64,000 nt of DNA from Lutraria lutraria (taxonomy: Eukaryota; Mollusca; Bivalvia; Venerida; Mactridae), in NCBI GenBank assembly GCA_964023205.1, contig OZ026844.1:9462416-9526415 (forward strand), read 5' to 3'. The translations under genes were made by a program, and so were the position numbers. How positions within the stretch are numbered: the stretch's first letter is position 1; every line of letters begins with the position of its first letter. Positions 11,264 through 22,700 of the stretch are shown here, one piece after another. Under the pieces are notes generated by a model. It searched no databases. It was given only the letters and a program-made list of their open reading frames with translations, and was not told where the DNA came from.

Positions 11264-12124
11264 TGTAGTCTAACCTTATACATAACAACAAAACAACATT
11301 CTCATTTTGCCTTGTAGCAATGCACCTACGGGAGGCCGTTTATTGTATGTCAATCATAATGTATATAAATGAAACCAATACGTCCCAGGCCAGATAAAAA
11401 AACAGAGATAAAACTTCACGTAGTTATGTAAAAATACTCTGGAAAACTGTGCCTGAATCATAATAATGTTAAATACAATTAACTAGAAATAAAGTATGTT
11501 TTTGACACAAACGTTCAATGACATTGACAATACTAAGTTATAAGATACATCCGCAGTATGTATAATATATTTCAATTAAAATAACACCTCTTGATTTATG
11601 ACATTAAAATATATTTTAAATGCTTGAGCTTGAAAGATAACTATCTATCATGGAGTGCATGCTAAGTCCAGGTCTTTGATCTTGTTGTCAGCTTCTTGCA
11701 TAGCACAGGTCACAGTTGTATTAAATTTGTACTGATCCTCACAGCTTTTTCTCTTGAAAACGTAATTATCACTGCAAATATCCTGCTTCATTTTTACTAA
11801 TTGATTTTCAGCAATGTTTTTTTGCGTCTTGGTTATCTTTTCTTCGAACGAAGTTAGCTTTGAAGAAATGAGTTTCTCTAGGTTTTCCATGTCCATATCT
11901 ACTTGAAGAAAATCTCCCGTAGTTAAAAGATATCTATCTATCATGGAGTGCATGCTAGAACTGATTTACTAAAACTCTGTATTTTCTACCTTGGTACAAA
12001 ACATATTTCCATTGTACGCTATGCAAACTAAACAATTATCAATTGGTCAATCCTACATAACAAACTGAACGTAACGTTTAGACAAAACTTTTCCGATATA
12101 TTATGTAACGCGGAAAAGTAATAA
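11264..12124. mobile_element. Insertion of about 0.86 kb in unit 6 carrying a small coiled ORF
   Basis: The spacer reads ...GTTATGGAAGTTAT, leaves the repeat consensus, and returns near 12,124 as TTAAATGATGTTTTTACTAC. A 23-bp direct repeat (TATCTATCATGGAGTGCATG plus CTA) occurs at 11,642-11,664 and 11,935-11,957, 293 bp apart, bracketing the open frame described next. No terminal inverted repeats were found. It could be a fragment of a retroelement or a captured partial gene. Confidence 0.6.
11648..11953 (-). CDS. Hypothetical coiled protein fragment, 101 aa, in the unit 6 insertion
   Basis: An uninterrupted frame encodes a charged, helix-prone segment rich in Lys, Glu and Gln (MENLEKLISSKLTSFEEKI, then an FKRKSCEDQYKFN motif and NKIKDLDLA). 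Motifs of the form 'KRK..EDQYKFN' remind me of coiled N-terminal segments of mollusc retroelement-linked proteins, but I cannot name a family with confidence. Both ends of the frame lie in the 23-bp direct repeat, so the ORF spans one 293-bp repeat period and its start and stop may not be natural ends. No signal peptide or membrane segment. Confidence 0.35.
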   Translation of the reverse strand: MHSMIDRYLLTTGDFLQVDMDMENLEKLISSKLTSFEEKITKTQKNIAENQLVKMKQDICSDNYVFKRKSCEDQYKFNTTVTCAMQEADNKIKDLDLACTP

Positions 12125-12509
12125 TTAAATGATGTTTTTACTACAGAAATTGATACAAAACACTAAAGATGGTCTGACAACGGTTTCTTCGACACTCAAT
12201 TGAAATATTTAGGTATTTGGAAAATACAAATAAAATCAAAACGTTTGTTTTTCGTTAGTTCCCATCATTTTGTATGCTTTCAGCACAATTAAAAAACATA
12301 CTATAGTAATTTCCCATATTGATTATTTGGATCATGTAAATAACAAAAACGGAAAGATAGTTTATTCAAGAAAAAGTCGAATTTGCCTAACATCCGACAT
12401 ATCTGCATTTTGTACATTATAAATGGTTGATAAAATAATATATTAGACCATTGTAATATTTAAAAAGTAGTTCAGCTGTACCGAGACAGCGACTGTCACA
12501 TGCATACAC

Positions 12510-12581
12510 TGCCGTGACCAGGATTCGAACCTGGGTTGTCGCGGCCACAACGCGAAGTACTAACCACTATACGATCACGGC
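12510..12581 (-). tRNA. tRNA-His (GTG), unit 6
   Basis: Intact 72-nt tRNA-His. It is followed by about 70 bp of normal spacer, after which similarity to the array stops at the junction with the inverted unit. Confidence 0.96.
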
Positions 12582-12886
12582 TATCACCGCTGAACTGATT
12601 AAGCATTAAATGATAAACTAGATCAGATTTGTACGTAAATCTCTAGGACCTAATCGGTATATTAATTTCTACTTTAAAACGAGAAATGTCTTTAAAAAGA
12701 CTGTCGAGACGTTCCTGTCAAGTTATTTACACTGTTGAAACCAACTGTTATAAAACATGTTATATACATACTATTTGTGGTATTTCAGAGTGCAAAAAGA
12801 ATTCCTGGGTAGTACAGGGTCTGTGGGGGGGGGGGGGGCTTCACACGCCTGTAGCCTGTGATCAGAACAAGTTCGAAATGAAAAAA
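12582..12886. other. Junction between direct and inverted array units
   Basis: Array similarity ends soon after GTACGTAAATCTCTAGGACC (about 12,650) and resumes in inverted orientation at 12,887. The sequence between contains a 14-bp G run (12,825-12,838) and an A run and is not recognisably part of the unit. The open frame at 12,686-12,955 runs through the inverted U6 and is not considered coding. Confidence 0.7.
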
Positions 12887-12993
12887 AAAACAGAACACTT
12901 CACGAATATTCGTGTCATCTTTGCGCAACTGAACATGCTAATCTTCTCTGTATAGTTTCAAGTTTGCTATATGTACAGTGCCGTAACATGTAC
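12887..12993 (-). ncRNA. U6 snRNA-like, unit 7 (inverted), diverged
   Basis: On the minus strand the 5' stem (GTACATGTTACGGCACTGTAC is predicted to pair), ACAGAGA, GATTAGCATG and TTGCGCAAAGATGACACG are present. The region before ACAGAGA is altered (ATAGCAAACTTGAAACTATACAGA) and the 3' stem reads GAATATTCGTGAAGTG in place of CAAATTCGTGAAGCG. A run of ten T follows. It may still be transcribed but is the most diverged copy with a complete core; probably a pseudogene. Confidence 0.75.
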
Positions 12994-13503
12994 AAGTATG
13001 CTTCTATAATAATTGTTCATGTATCTATTTCTTTAAAACATCCTGGACTATAAAATCGTGAGGTAATGTATGAATTAAATAGGAGTCTGGCTTGTTGTAG
13101 AAGTTGTGATAATTCTACTAGAGTTATTTCCCTTAGTATGAAATACGTTATTACTACGTTACAAGCATACAATACAATGTCCTACATTGTATAATTATAT
13201 TTATATCATAGTCAAAGTAAATATTCGAAATATTACACCATCAGTTTTCTGTATTGTATACCATATTTAAATGAGAAACGCACATAATTGTGTCCTCAAG
13301 TCTGAGTTAAAGTAATTTTAGTCAAATTACTGATGTAACGTATATTGCATAATTTGCGTATTCATGAATAACAAATGCATGTTCGTGTTTACCTCTGTTG
13401 AAAATGATTCGGAAAAAACACAGTTTCATCCCTCTTTTAATAGTTGTGTCGGACAGTTTGAAGACGAAATACAATTCATTGATTAATCAGTTCAGCGTTG
13501 ATA

Positions 13504-13575
13504 GCCGTGATCGTATAGTGGTTAGTACTTCGCGTTGTGGCCGCGACAACCCAGGTTCGAATCCTGGTCACGGCA
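13504..13575 (+). tRNA. tRNA-His (GTG), unit 7 (inverted)
   Basis: Intact tRNA-His with the same A box, GTG anticodon loop and B box, now on the plus strand. The conserved flank (GCGACAGTCGCTGTCTCGG) follows. It confirms that the last unit is inverted as a whole. Confidence 0.96.
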
Positions 13576-13785
13576 GTGAATGCATGCGACAGTCGCTGTC
13601 TCGGCACAGCTGAACATTTTTTAAATATTATTATATAAATAACACATTTCTGAGAGGGCGTTATTTAAAATGATGCCAATTTGATTGATATTCGAGACGC
13701 TTCAGTTCCAGGGCATGCCACTTTAACACTACTTTATTACCAATTAAGTGGATAGCTATTAGCTAAAATTTATAGTATCCAAGTG

Positions 13786-13954
13786 CAGTCAAACCTGTGT
13801 TAGCGACCACCTTCGAATAGAGGCCGCACTGTGAATAAAGGCCATTCTTTCATTTATTATACAAAACGAAATGACCTTCAAATAAATGTTACCTGTCAAT
13901 AAAGACCACGTTATGTATTTCCCTATAGTGACCTTTGTTCACAGGTTAGGCTGT
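13786..13954. mobile_element. CAGTCAAACC-type MITE
   Basis: Starts CAGTCAAACCTGTGTTAGCG and ends with the degenerate inverted match ACAGGTTAGGCTGT. The interior is self-complementary (GACCACC..., AAAGGCCATT, then ...CACAGG). Related copies are at 35,061, 39,195, 40,863, 41,996, 44,690 and 47,802. Confidence 0.75.
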
Positions 13955-14460
13955 GAACGTCTTATTAATCAACGATGTGGTTGATTGTGTATTATTCGGT
14001 GATTTAAAATTCAACCAATGAAGTAGTTCAAGCCGTACTTGTAGAAGTTAATTGATAATTGCTGGAATCATGTCCTTATACGCATGTCTATTATACGCTA
14101 ATTAAAGGCGACTCAGTCATACCAACGTGCATGTAGAAATATTACTACATGTACAACCTGTGGTCTGAAGACGGAGGTACAGAACTGCATATTGTGTCTT
14201 CAAATAAAGTGTTTATGTAATGAACTAACTCAATAATTTATTTCCGGCCATAGACTCCACATAGATTCTTAGAATGTTTTATACCTGCATAATTATATAA
14301 GTTGGTATTCCACGCATGCGTGCACTGAAATAATAATGCAGTATAAATAGCACATACCACTTGTTTTAATCGTTTGATTGCATTATGCACAGTTATGCAC
14401 TGTAGATCTGATGCGCATTTTATCTCCGCTTGCAAAATACATGTAGTTGGTAAATCGTTA

Positions 14461-14588
14461 AGTGACAAACTGTGTGTTTCAAAGTCGGCTCCTCGAGCTT
14501 AAATAGGATATATTAGATACAATAGTGACAAACTGTGTGTTTTAAAGTCGGCTCTTTGAGTTTAAATAGGATATATTAGATACAATAT
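14461..14588. repeat. 62-bp tandem duplication
   Basis: The segment GTGACAAACTGTGTGTTT...AAATAGGATATATTAGATAC occurs twice in a row with a few C/T differences. Confidence 0.85.
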
Positions 14589-15680
14589 GGGCAAGTATAT
14601 TTTCCGAAATTCTGAAGTCTAAAACGTCTTTTCATGAGTTTGTTTGTTTATGTTTCAATAAAAAGCAATACTAAGACGTATCAATGATGCTAATACATTT
14701 GTACATAACATTTATCTGTTTTTCGACTTTTATAGTTTTTCAACTATATTTCATCTCCTTTACTAAGTTCGTTTGATCCCATAGGTCACCCAATGCTCTG
14801 TATAATAAAATCATCAAGGTGACGCAGCCGTTGTGTTTTACGGAAACGAAAGTGGGTTGACTGGTTTACAATTTTCATATTAATAGATTGGTTCCCTTCT
14901 CGTTTAAAGCGATGTATTAGTCCACAGTTAACCCAACCAGTGTTTCTTGATCATGTACCAATCATTGGTCGAACTTCTCTGCAAGTCTAACTAAATTTGA
15001 CTTTTAAATTGACCAATTTTTAAATGAATTCGTACTGGTCATCTTCTCCAAAAATGTCTGACGATAACAGACTACGTCTCTATTGGAATGATAAACTGTT
15101 GGTGGCAAATGGTCGTAAGACCTTGATACTGGTTGATGTAACTATCCTCATGTCTGAATCTTACTGTTATCAGTAGGGCTACCAAACATTTTATCATCGC
15201 GTTTTTTTACGAAAAATAAATCTGAAAAAAAAGAACAGTATTTTCAAACCGTATTGAAATTGTCTTTTTAACAATACACACTTTAGAACCCTAAGCTTAC
15301 CGCTTCATTACTGTTTAACGATGCAATGGATTGTGTTTAGAGGAATACAACAAAGACTTGAAAGCCGATGAGAGTCACGGGCAGTCGGAAATAAATTCAA
15401 CTTTGTCAACTTTTTTCTGTCAATTAAGATTTCATTCAGAAAGTGCATGACGCGTTAAATTCTAAAATACGTTTTCTTCGTTATGCTTTTCTGATGTCAG
15501 TCTAAAGTTGATTTCATTTTAATCATGTCCAACATGCTTGTAATCTTATTTTACTACGAATATTAAAAGTGGATCAATTCATCGTCATGAATGTCTGTAA
15601 ACTGGTTCGCACTGACTGTCTATACAGAGATATACATGCAGTGCAACATGAAACAGGGGATCTGTTTGTATTTCACGTAC

Positions 15681-16543
15681 AGCATGCCGTACAAAATCAT
15701 TGTGCCTAAGTATGCAGCAACATGCCGTACAAAAAAATGTACCCAAATATGCTGCAGCATGCCGTACAAAAACATGAACCCAAATATGCTGCAGCATGCC
15801 GTACAAAACATGTACCCTAGTATGCTGCAGCATGCCGTACAAAATCATTGTGCCTAAGTATGCAGCAACATGCCGTACAAAAAAATGTACCCAAATATGC
15901 TGCAGCATGCCGTACAAAAACATGTACCCAAGTATGCTGCAGCATGCCGTACAAAAACATGTACCCAAGTATGCTGCAGCATGCCGTACAAAAACATGTA
16001 CCCAAGTATGCTGCAGCATGCCGTACAAAAACATGTACCCAAGTATGCTGCAGCATGCCGTACAAAAACATGTACCCAAGTATGCTGCAGCATGCCGTAC
16101 AAAAACATGTACCCAAGTATGCTGCAGCATGCCGTACAAAAACATGTACCCAAATATGCTGCAGCATGCCGTACAAAAACATGTACCCAAGTATGCTGCA
16201 GTATGCCGTACAAAAAAATGTACCCAAATATGCTGCAGCATGCCGTACAAAAACATGTACCCAAATATGCTGCAGCATGCCGTACAAAAACATGTACCCA
16301 AATATGCTGCAGCATGCCGTACAAAAACATGTACTCAAATATTCTGCAGCATGCCGTACAAAAACATGTACCCAAATATGCTGCAGTATGCCGTACAAAA
16401 AAATGTACCCAAATATGCTGCAGCATGCCGTACAAAAACATGTACCCAAGTATGCTGCAGTATGCCGTACAAAAACATGTACCTAAGTGTGCAGCAGTAT
16501 GCCATACAAAAACGTGTACCTTAGTACAGCATGCCGTACAAAA
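15681..16543. repeat. 37-bp minisatellite, about 23 copies
   Basis: The unit is TGCTGCAGCATGCCGTACAA plus AAACATGTACCCAAGTA. It contains the palindromes TGCTGCAGCA (with a PstI site) and GTACAAAAACATGTAC. Copies vary mainly at G/A in CCAAGT/CCAAAT. The array is bracketed by AAAAGTGGATCA at 15,565-15,576 and 16,540-16,551. Because 37 is not a multiple of 3 and the unit lacks stops, long open frames (about 210-248 codons) exist in both strands; these are by-products of the repeat. The array lies about 200 bp upstream of the first identified amidase exon. Confidence 0.95.
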
Positions 16544-16751
16544 GTGGATCAGCCGTTCGTGAATAGCTGTTATTATGCTGAAAATAAACATTAACTTCAT
16601 TGAGTGTGATATTCCAGTTTTTAGCTACATATAATAAACCATTGTGTTTTACTTTGGCTTAAGTTAAAGCATTTCTTAATACTTGTAGTAATCTCGTACT
16701 AAAGTTCACAACTGTCGTTATGGAAACATAAATTTAACATTTTTATTTAAG

Positions 16752-19700
16752 CTAATCTATATAAAAACGCTACTGTTCGGTTACCTGACCAAGAGGAACT
16801 CAAAGAAATCAACAAAGAATGGGGGTTCCACTTATCGGACGAAGAGCTTGCGGAATTCAGAGGTATTCAAACGTCCTAACCATTTATAAACATGGATGTA
16901 TTCAAACTGTTCTTTTAACCTACAAAAAATGTATCAAAAACTAAGACAGTTGAAGTAAATACGTAATCTTTGAAACAGTTAAAAGATATTTGACATTTTA
17001 CAATTAAAAAATTGCCATTCTTTTTTCTTTCGATCAGATCTTTCAGTTTCTGGCTGCCATCCACATGATTTGTTTTAATTTGATGTGTTAAGGAAACTAA
17101 ATATCAATCAAATCTAGATGTACCTGTAAGTACGGGACCTCTCCCTGAATAAGGCCGACGGTACGGACCCTTTCCTCAAAGGACATCCGTCCCATTTTGT
17201 GTTTTTCTATAATGTGACTTAACAGTCTATCAATTTCAAAAAATATTTCGAAGACTTATACGTAGCACGTGCTGCACGTGCAAATTAAGTGTTTTAAAAC
17301 AATAGAGTCGTAACAGAGTAAAAATCAATAAAACGCATTTTTGTTGATAGAATCATGTAGCCTGACTTGTAAGAGATGTGCGTTGAAAATTTGAGCTCAA
17401 AATATCCCCCCCCCAAAATGAATAAAATATGCATATTTTACGAAAGTGACTTTGTAAGTTTTGTTAAGTGTATAATATATTATCCTTTTGTTATGCATGA
17501 TACATGATACATGTCCTTACTTAAGATAATGGTAAAAGATATTCAGACCCATATAGGCTCTTTAATGTACATGAATATTCTTTATAGAAAATATGGTTGG
17601 GTCATTGGACGAGTACCAGCTTGTAAACGATCTTGTTTCGCCGAGTTTAGAAGTAAAATTTCCCAGAACTCCAGGTTACAAACCGGAACCGGAAGACAAT
17701 GCATACAATGCTTGGTAAACAATGTCACGTGTTTTAAATTACTGCTACTTATTTGAATCGTTGGAGTACGAATTACAAGAATATTAAAGATTGGGTTCCG
17801 ATCTTATACAAGTATTTAAATATGATATTGCTTGTTAAGTATTAAAAGATAAGAGGCCGCGACAGTGGTCCTGTACTTAGTGCGCTGGATTTGTAACACG
17901 GAGATCCTGGTTTGATTCCCTCTACATGTGGAGAAGTTGCCGGTTCTTTATGGAATGGTTAGTTAGTACTGGTTCGAATATAGTCCAGGAAACCTGGTCA
18001 AGTGGACAGGTCGCCGTATATCGGCATTAAACCCAAAATATTAATACAGTATTGTACTAGTATTTTAATGCAACTGGTCTTCATACAAGTGTGTGTGATG
18101 GTTTGTCTATAAACCTCGGTTTAAAATGATTAAGGTGCTGGTAATCTTGCGAAGCATAGAGCATGATCCCTTTATTCAGTATTTGGATCATCGTTTATTG
18201 CATTCTTAAAGGTACTGGAGATGTAACATAGAGGGCGCTCCCTCGGGGCCATTAAAGGGTAAAACATTTGGCATTAAGGACAACATATGTGTGGCGGGTG
18301 TTCCGATGTCTAATGGGTCACAGATAATGGAAGGTTACACCCCGGATATTGATGCCACTGTTGTCACAAGAATTTTAGACAATGGTAAAACATTTATATA
18401 TGTCAACTAATTTATGAAAACTGTTACTTGACCACAAAGGAATTGTCAGCTGTATTTTTTATCATTTGACCTTCGCATTTCATGCGTATCTTTTTATGGA
18501 TATTTTAAATTAATTAAGATAATTGGTACCGTTGAAATAGATGATACGAAAGTCACTAGCTAGTATAATGTATTTAAACCAATTTAGGTGGAAAAATCCT
18601 CGGTAAAATGAACTGCGACCAAATGTGCATGGGTGGAAGCGGTTTGGCCGTTGACAGTGGACCGGTATTAAATCCTCATGACAAGACAAGATCTTCAGGA
18701 GGCTCTAGCGCTGGGTCCGCTGTGGCTGTAAGTAAATACGAAAAATACCGCCCTATTGGAAATACATTTGTACGATACAATATAGCAGCACTGTGCATTT
18801 AATGAAATACTTTCAGGTATAGCAATGTGAGTCATTATATGTTCAAAATTCTAATTAACAATTTATTATTCTTACACCATATACAATTATTAAGGGCTAT
18901 AGATCATGATGGATTCAATAATATGATTTGAGAAGGTTCAAACTGTCTCTTTATTTATTAAAGCAATTGCAGACCTCCTTACCTTTAGGTATGTAATGGT
19001 GAAGTAGACATGGCTCTTGGTGGTGACCAAGGAGGTTCAATACGTATACCTGCATCTTGGTGTGGTATTGTTGGTCTAAAACCTACATGGGGTCTTGTAC
19101 CATACACTGGAGCTGCATCTATGGAGACTACATTTGACCATTTAGGACCAATGACGAAGAATGTAACAGACTGTGCTGTTCTTCTAAAGGTATGGTCGTA
19201 AAATTGTTATGAACAGAATCAAATAAGATTATAAATACTACTTGTACTAAAATAATGTATGTTGCCTGGGCGTCATAAAGACCAGGAATTCACTTAATGA
19301 ATCACGCTAATCCCTGGGACTTTATTTTGTGGTGGAAGTTTTCCACCCAGATAAAACAAAAAAATATGTTCCGGGTAATATAATATAGATACGTGTTCTT
19401 AGTTTCTTGTTATGTCCAGATAATGTTTATATACTTGTTTTTAGTGTCTTGCCAAGAGTATTTAAAGCCCTCTTACGACACATTGTATTTCTTATCTTTT
19501 GTTTTACTAGCCTCGCAAACTCTTCCACTTTCCATTTACCACCGATTGTCCATACTGTATATTCTCAACTATGATGGGATCTACGTACAAATCTAGATCA
19601 GTTGCATATACATTTGTAATTTTAATGGATCATAAGCCACGACGTCAAGACTTGACATACGCACAAATCAAATATTTAGATCTGTGTGGTGCAGAAAAAG

Positions 19701-22700
19701 ACAAAATCTATCATACAGAAGAAGGTTGGGAATCATTGCTAATATTTTAAAATTTATAGGTAGTTGATGATATTCAATTTGGTCTCCGTTATATTAATTC
19801 CTTCTTTAATTATGTTGTATTGTCGACTTTTCTACAATAAATAATTATATTTAGTTACTATAGAGTTAAATATTTGCTCCTGAAATGAGACCCTTATTGT
19901 AGAACATGTAGCCGCAGGTCAGGAAATAAGCGAACATTATATAATGTGTTGGTCTAAGTATTGAAGTGGTCGTAAAGTGAAGGTTTACTGTATTGACTTG
20001 TTGCTCCTAGTAACGTGTTGCTATGGTATTGTTTTGTACACAGGCTATTGCTGGTCTTGATGGAGAGAGGGACCCACGTCAACCACGTGATCTTCAAGTA
20101 CCTGACTATGTACAACTGGTAGGTACCTCATAACTGTTAGATTAGGTTATTGTTGATGGTCTACAATGACAATACAGTTACTTAAAAAAGTATGTTCTCT
20201 TGTCACGTTTAATATATTTATCTTAATGAAGCCTACAAGGTTAAGGGATTATTTGTTCATTTGGATGGTGACTTTATCATGATCCTTATCTATCGAAATA
20301 GACGTCATTCCAAACATGACTTCATTTTGTACACGTTTTACTTGACTTTTTCGAATCGAAACTTGTGTTTCAGTTTTACGATTTTGAATAGGAAGGTGTG
20401 AATTTACCAGAGGAATTTGAAAACAAATATAAGCATCTCTTAAAAATACGGGACAGCAAATGCAAGATAAAAATGAATGTCCACTTAATTGACGTATATG
20501 TACTACCCAAAGATCATATCGTTTTATACAATACTGTTAAACTTAATCACTCTTACTTTGAAGCTTGATAAAAATCTCACTGGTTGGAATATTGGTTTAG
20601 TGAAAGAAGGTTTTGACGTTTGTGAACATGATGTTCAAGGTATCGTATTGCAAGGTGCAAGAACATTGGCAGGACTAGGGGCTACTGTTGAAGAAGTTTC
20701 AATTCCACTACACGAACATGGTGAGTTCAGAGATACTTTTCTAAAACTCGTTGATTTTGGTCAATGGCCGGAGTGATTACAATTGTTCGGAAGAATAAAT
20801 ACGCCACCACATGGCACATAACGATTCATTTTCATGAAAGCATTCGTGAAAATAATGGCATTTTTTCATGTAAATGATGGAGAGTTTCACTTTATTTATA
20901 AGTAAACAAGTAAATTGAGAAATAGCATAGATGTATAGGCGTATTTTATGCTTCCGTACGTAACAACTGTACTCGGCGAGCTTTTGTTTTCTTTATACAC
21001 GATTTTCGCTCTACATATTAAATACACCTTCGTAGCATGACTTTATCGGCTATACTAAGTCTACATGACAAGTTTCAAATCTTAATAGAAATGGTAACTA
21101 TTGATACTACAATGTACATATATTACTATTAAAGTGTAAACATGTGTTAACTGATCTAAAATATACATGTAACTCTAGTTTCATGTTTTAGGAAAGGCGA
21201 TATGGACATCAATTGCTATTGACGGGGTTTATCAATGTATGATTCTGGGCAATGGTAAGTCACTTGTTTCTTGACTAATGAGACATTGTATGAAGGCATT
21301 ACATGTATATCCATAATACTGTACTTTTTAAATTGGCTGCTAATCGCTACTAAGAAGAAATATTAGTATGATCAAATAGCACTCCTTGTATTAAACTTAG
21401 TAAGACTTTAATGTAACGTGACAGGCTGACTGGTGATATCAAGTGGCACCAATTTATAGATTAATCTAAAATTTAAACCATGATTATATTCTTAAATGAA
21501 TCCAGTGTATAAAGTTCATTGCTAAAGTTGTGGGAAATCATGAACTAGTACATTGTGTGATGATTTGGTGCCTTGCAGGAGCCGGTTACCAGTACAAAGG
21601 ATATTACCCAGAATCATTGATTACCAAACTTAGATCTGGGTACCAGCAGGAAGCAAGACACTTTTCTGATTACATGAAACTTACCTGTTTGTTAGGCAGC
21701 CATTTAAAAAAGGTTTGTTGTATACATGTATTATATATTATTCTCAACGTCAATTTTATTCATAGAGTTATACATGTTAAAAATGCACTATGTAGTCCGC
21801 TAGGTGGCGTTCTATCTACATGGATCTTGGGTTAAAGACAAATGCTTTTACATAACATTTCTACCCTTCAGTTATCACTTTGTCGACTTCTAGAACCATA
21901 CACGGTCACTATTCAGATTTATCGACTTCGTTGTTTACAATGCAGCTAAATAATTCTGGACATTCTATGTCAACATGGTTCATCTGGTAGAATCACCATG
22001 ACGTAAACAACCATCATCAAATATTTGTCCAGAATCCCAGAATACTAGTTCTTCTGATTGCCCGTCGGTATCTAACTTGAAACAGGCCAAATTTCTAAAT
22101 AGGACAGAAAAATATAGCTGTGGTCCTGGTTACTCCGCTCACTTTTCTGGTCAAGGAACCAAAAACTTGATTATTTCTTCTAACCATACTCGTACATTCG
22201 AGCCACTTCCTCGGTCTCTTTACAAGAACATTGACACATTTCTACGAGTTGATCTAGTTACTCTCTTTCAATGTTAATTACAGAATTATGGTAACAGGTT
22301 ATATGCTCACGGACAGAATATGAATATAAAGCTCACAGAGGCTTATGACGCCGCCTTAGATAAATACGACGTCTTAATAATGCCAACATCACCATATACA
22401 GCTCCCTTAATACCAACGAAGGACTCAACACTGGCAGGTAATGTTCAGTATTTTTATCATTTCGACAAGAAATGAAAGTAAGCTGTACTAATTGTAATGA
22501 TAACACTTATTCATCTCTGACTTTTATTTAAAAATATTTCTCAAATCAAGATGTTTCGCCGGGTTTTACACCCCTTTTTAACAGTCAGAGTCATATGATG
22601 TGGACAGTTCACCTAACCATCAGTCCTGGGACGAATCAGTACTAGGCTCCCATACTCCGTAAGCCTACTTTCTCACATAGAGAAACATGGTGGGTAGCAG

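Larger units (their letters stand above)
1..13620. repeat. Tandem array of U6 snRNA / tRNA-His repeat units
   Basis: Seven U6-like sequences and seven tRNA-His-like sequences alternate. In units 1-6 U6 is on + and tRNA-His on -, about 630 bp apart in intact units and converging; the tRNA 5' end then faces the next U6 5' end across about 850 bp. U6 starts lie at 222, 2632, 5210, 6933, 8593 and 10914. The shortest complete spacing is 1,660 bp (unit 4 to 5); longer spacings contain insertions. Unit 7 is inverted (U6 at 12,887-12,993 on -, tRNA at 13,504-13,575 on +). Spacers are also conserved, including about 140 bp upstream of U6 and the flanks of the tRNA, so the whole unit was amplified. The window starts inside the array, so its full size is unknown. 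Confidence 0.93.
13620..15564. other. Gene-free spacer between the array and the minisatellite
   Basis: No exon or RNA gene recognised. It contains a CAGTCAAACC-type MITE (13,786-13,954) and a 62-bp tandem duplication (14,461-14,588). The first exon of the downstream amidase may lie here, but I could not identify one. Confidence 0.5.

Noticed and set aside
1..13620. CRISPR-like or prokaryotic defence interpretation of the regularly spaced repeats
   Set aside because: Repeats are about 1.7-kb units with eukaryotic U6 and tRNA genes, and the flanking genes have spliceosomal introns.
15585..16600. Seven overlapping open frames of 63-248 codons on both strands
   Set aside because: All lie in the 37-bp minisatellite. 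A unit without stops whose length is not divisible by three keeps several frames open; no start context, splice structure or domain supports coding.
20394..20568. Possible extra amidase exon (open frame after an AG at 20,392-20,393)
   Set aside because: The amidase frame passes directly from the 20044-20118 exon to 20564-20720 with a family-like junction ([12 protein letters not shown]). Including this stretch would add unfamiliar sequence and end in a stop before the next exon.
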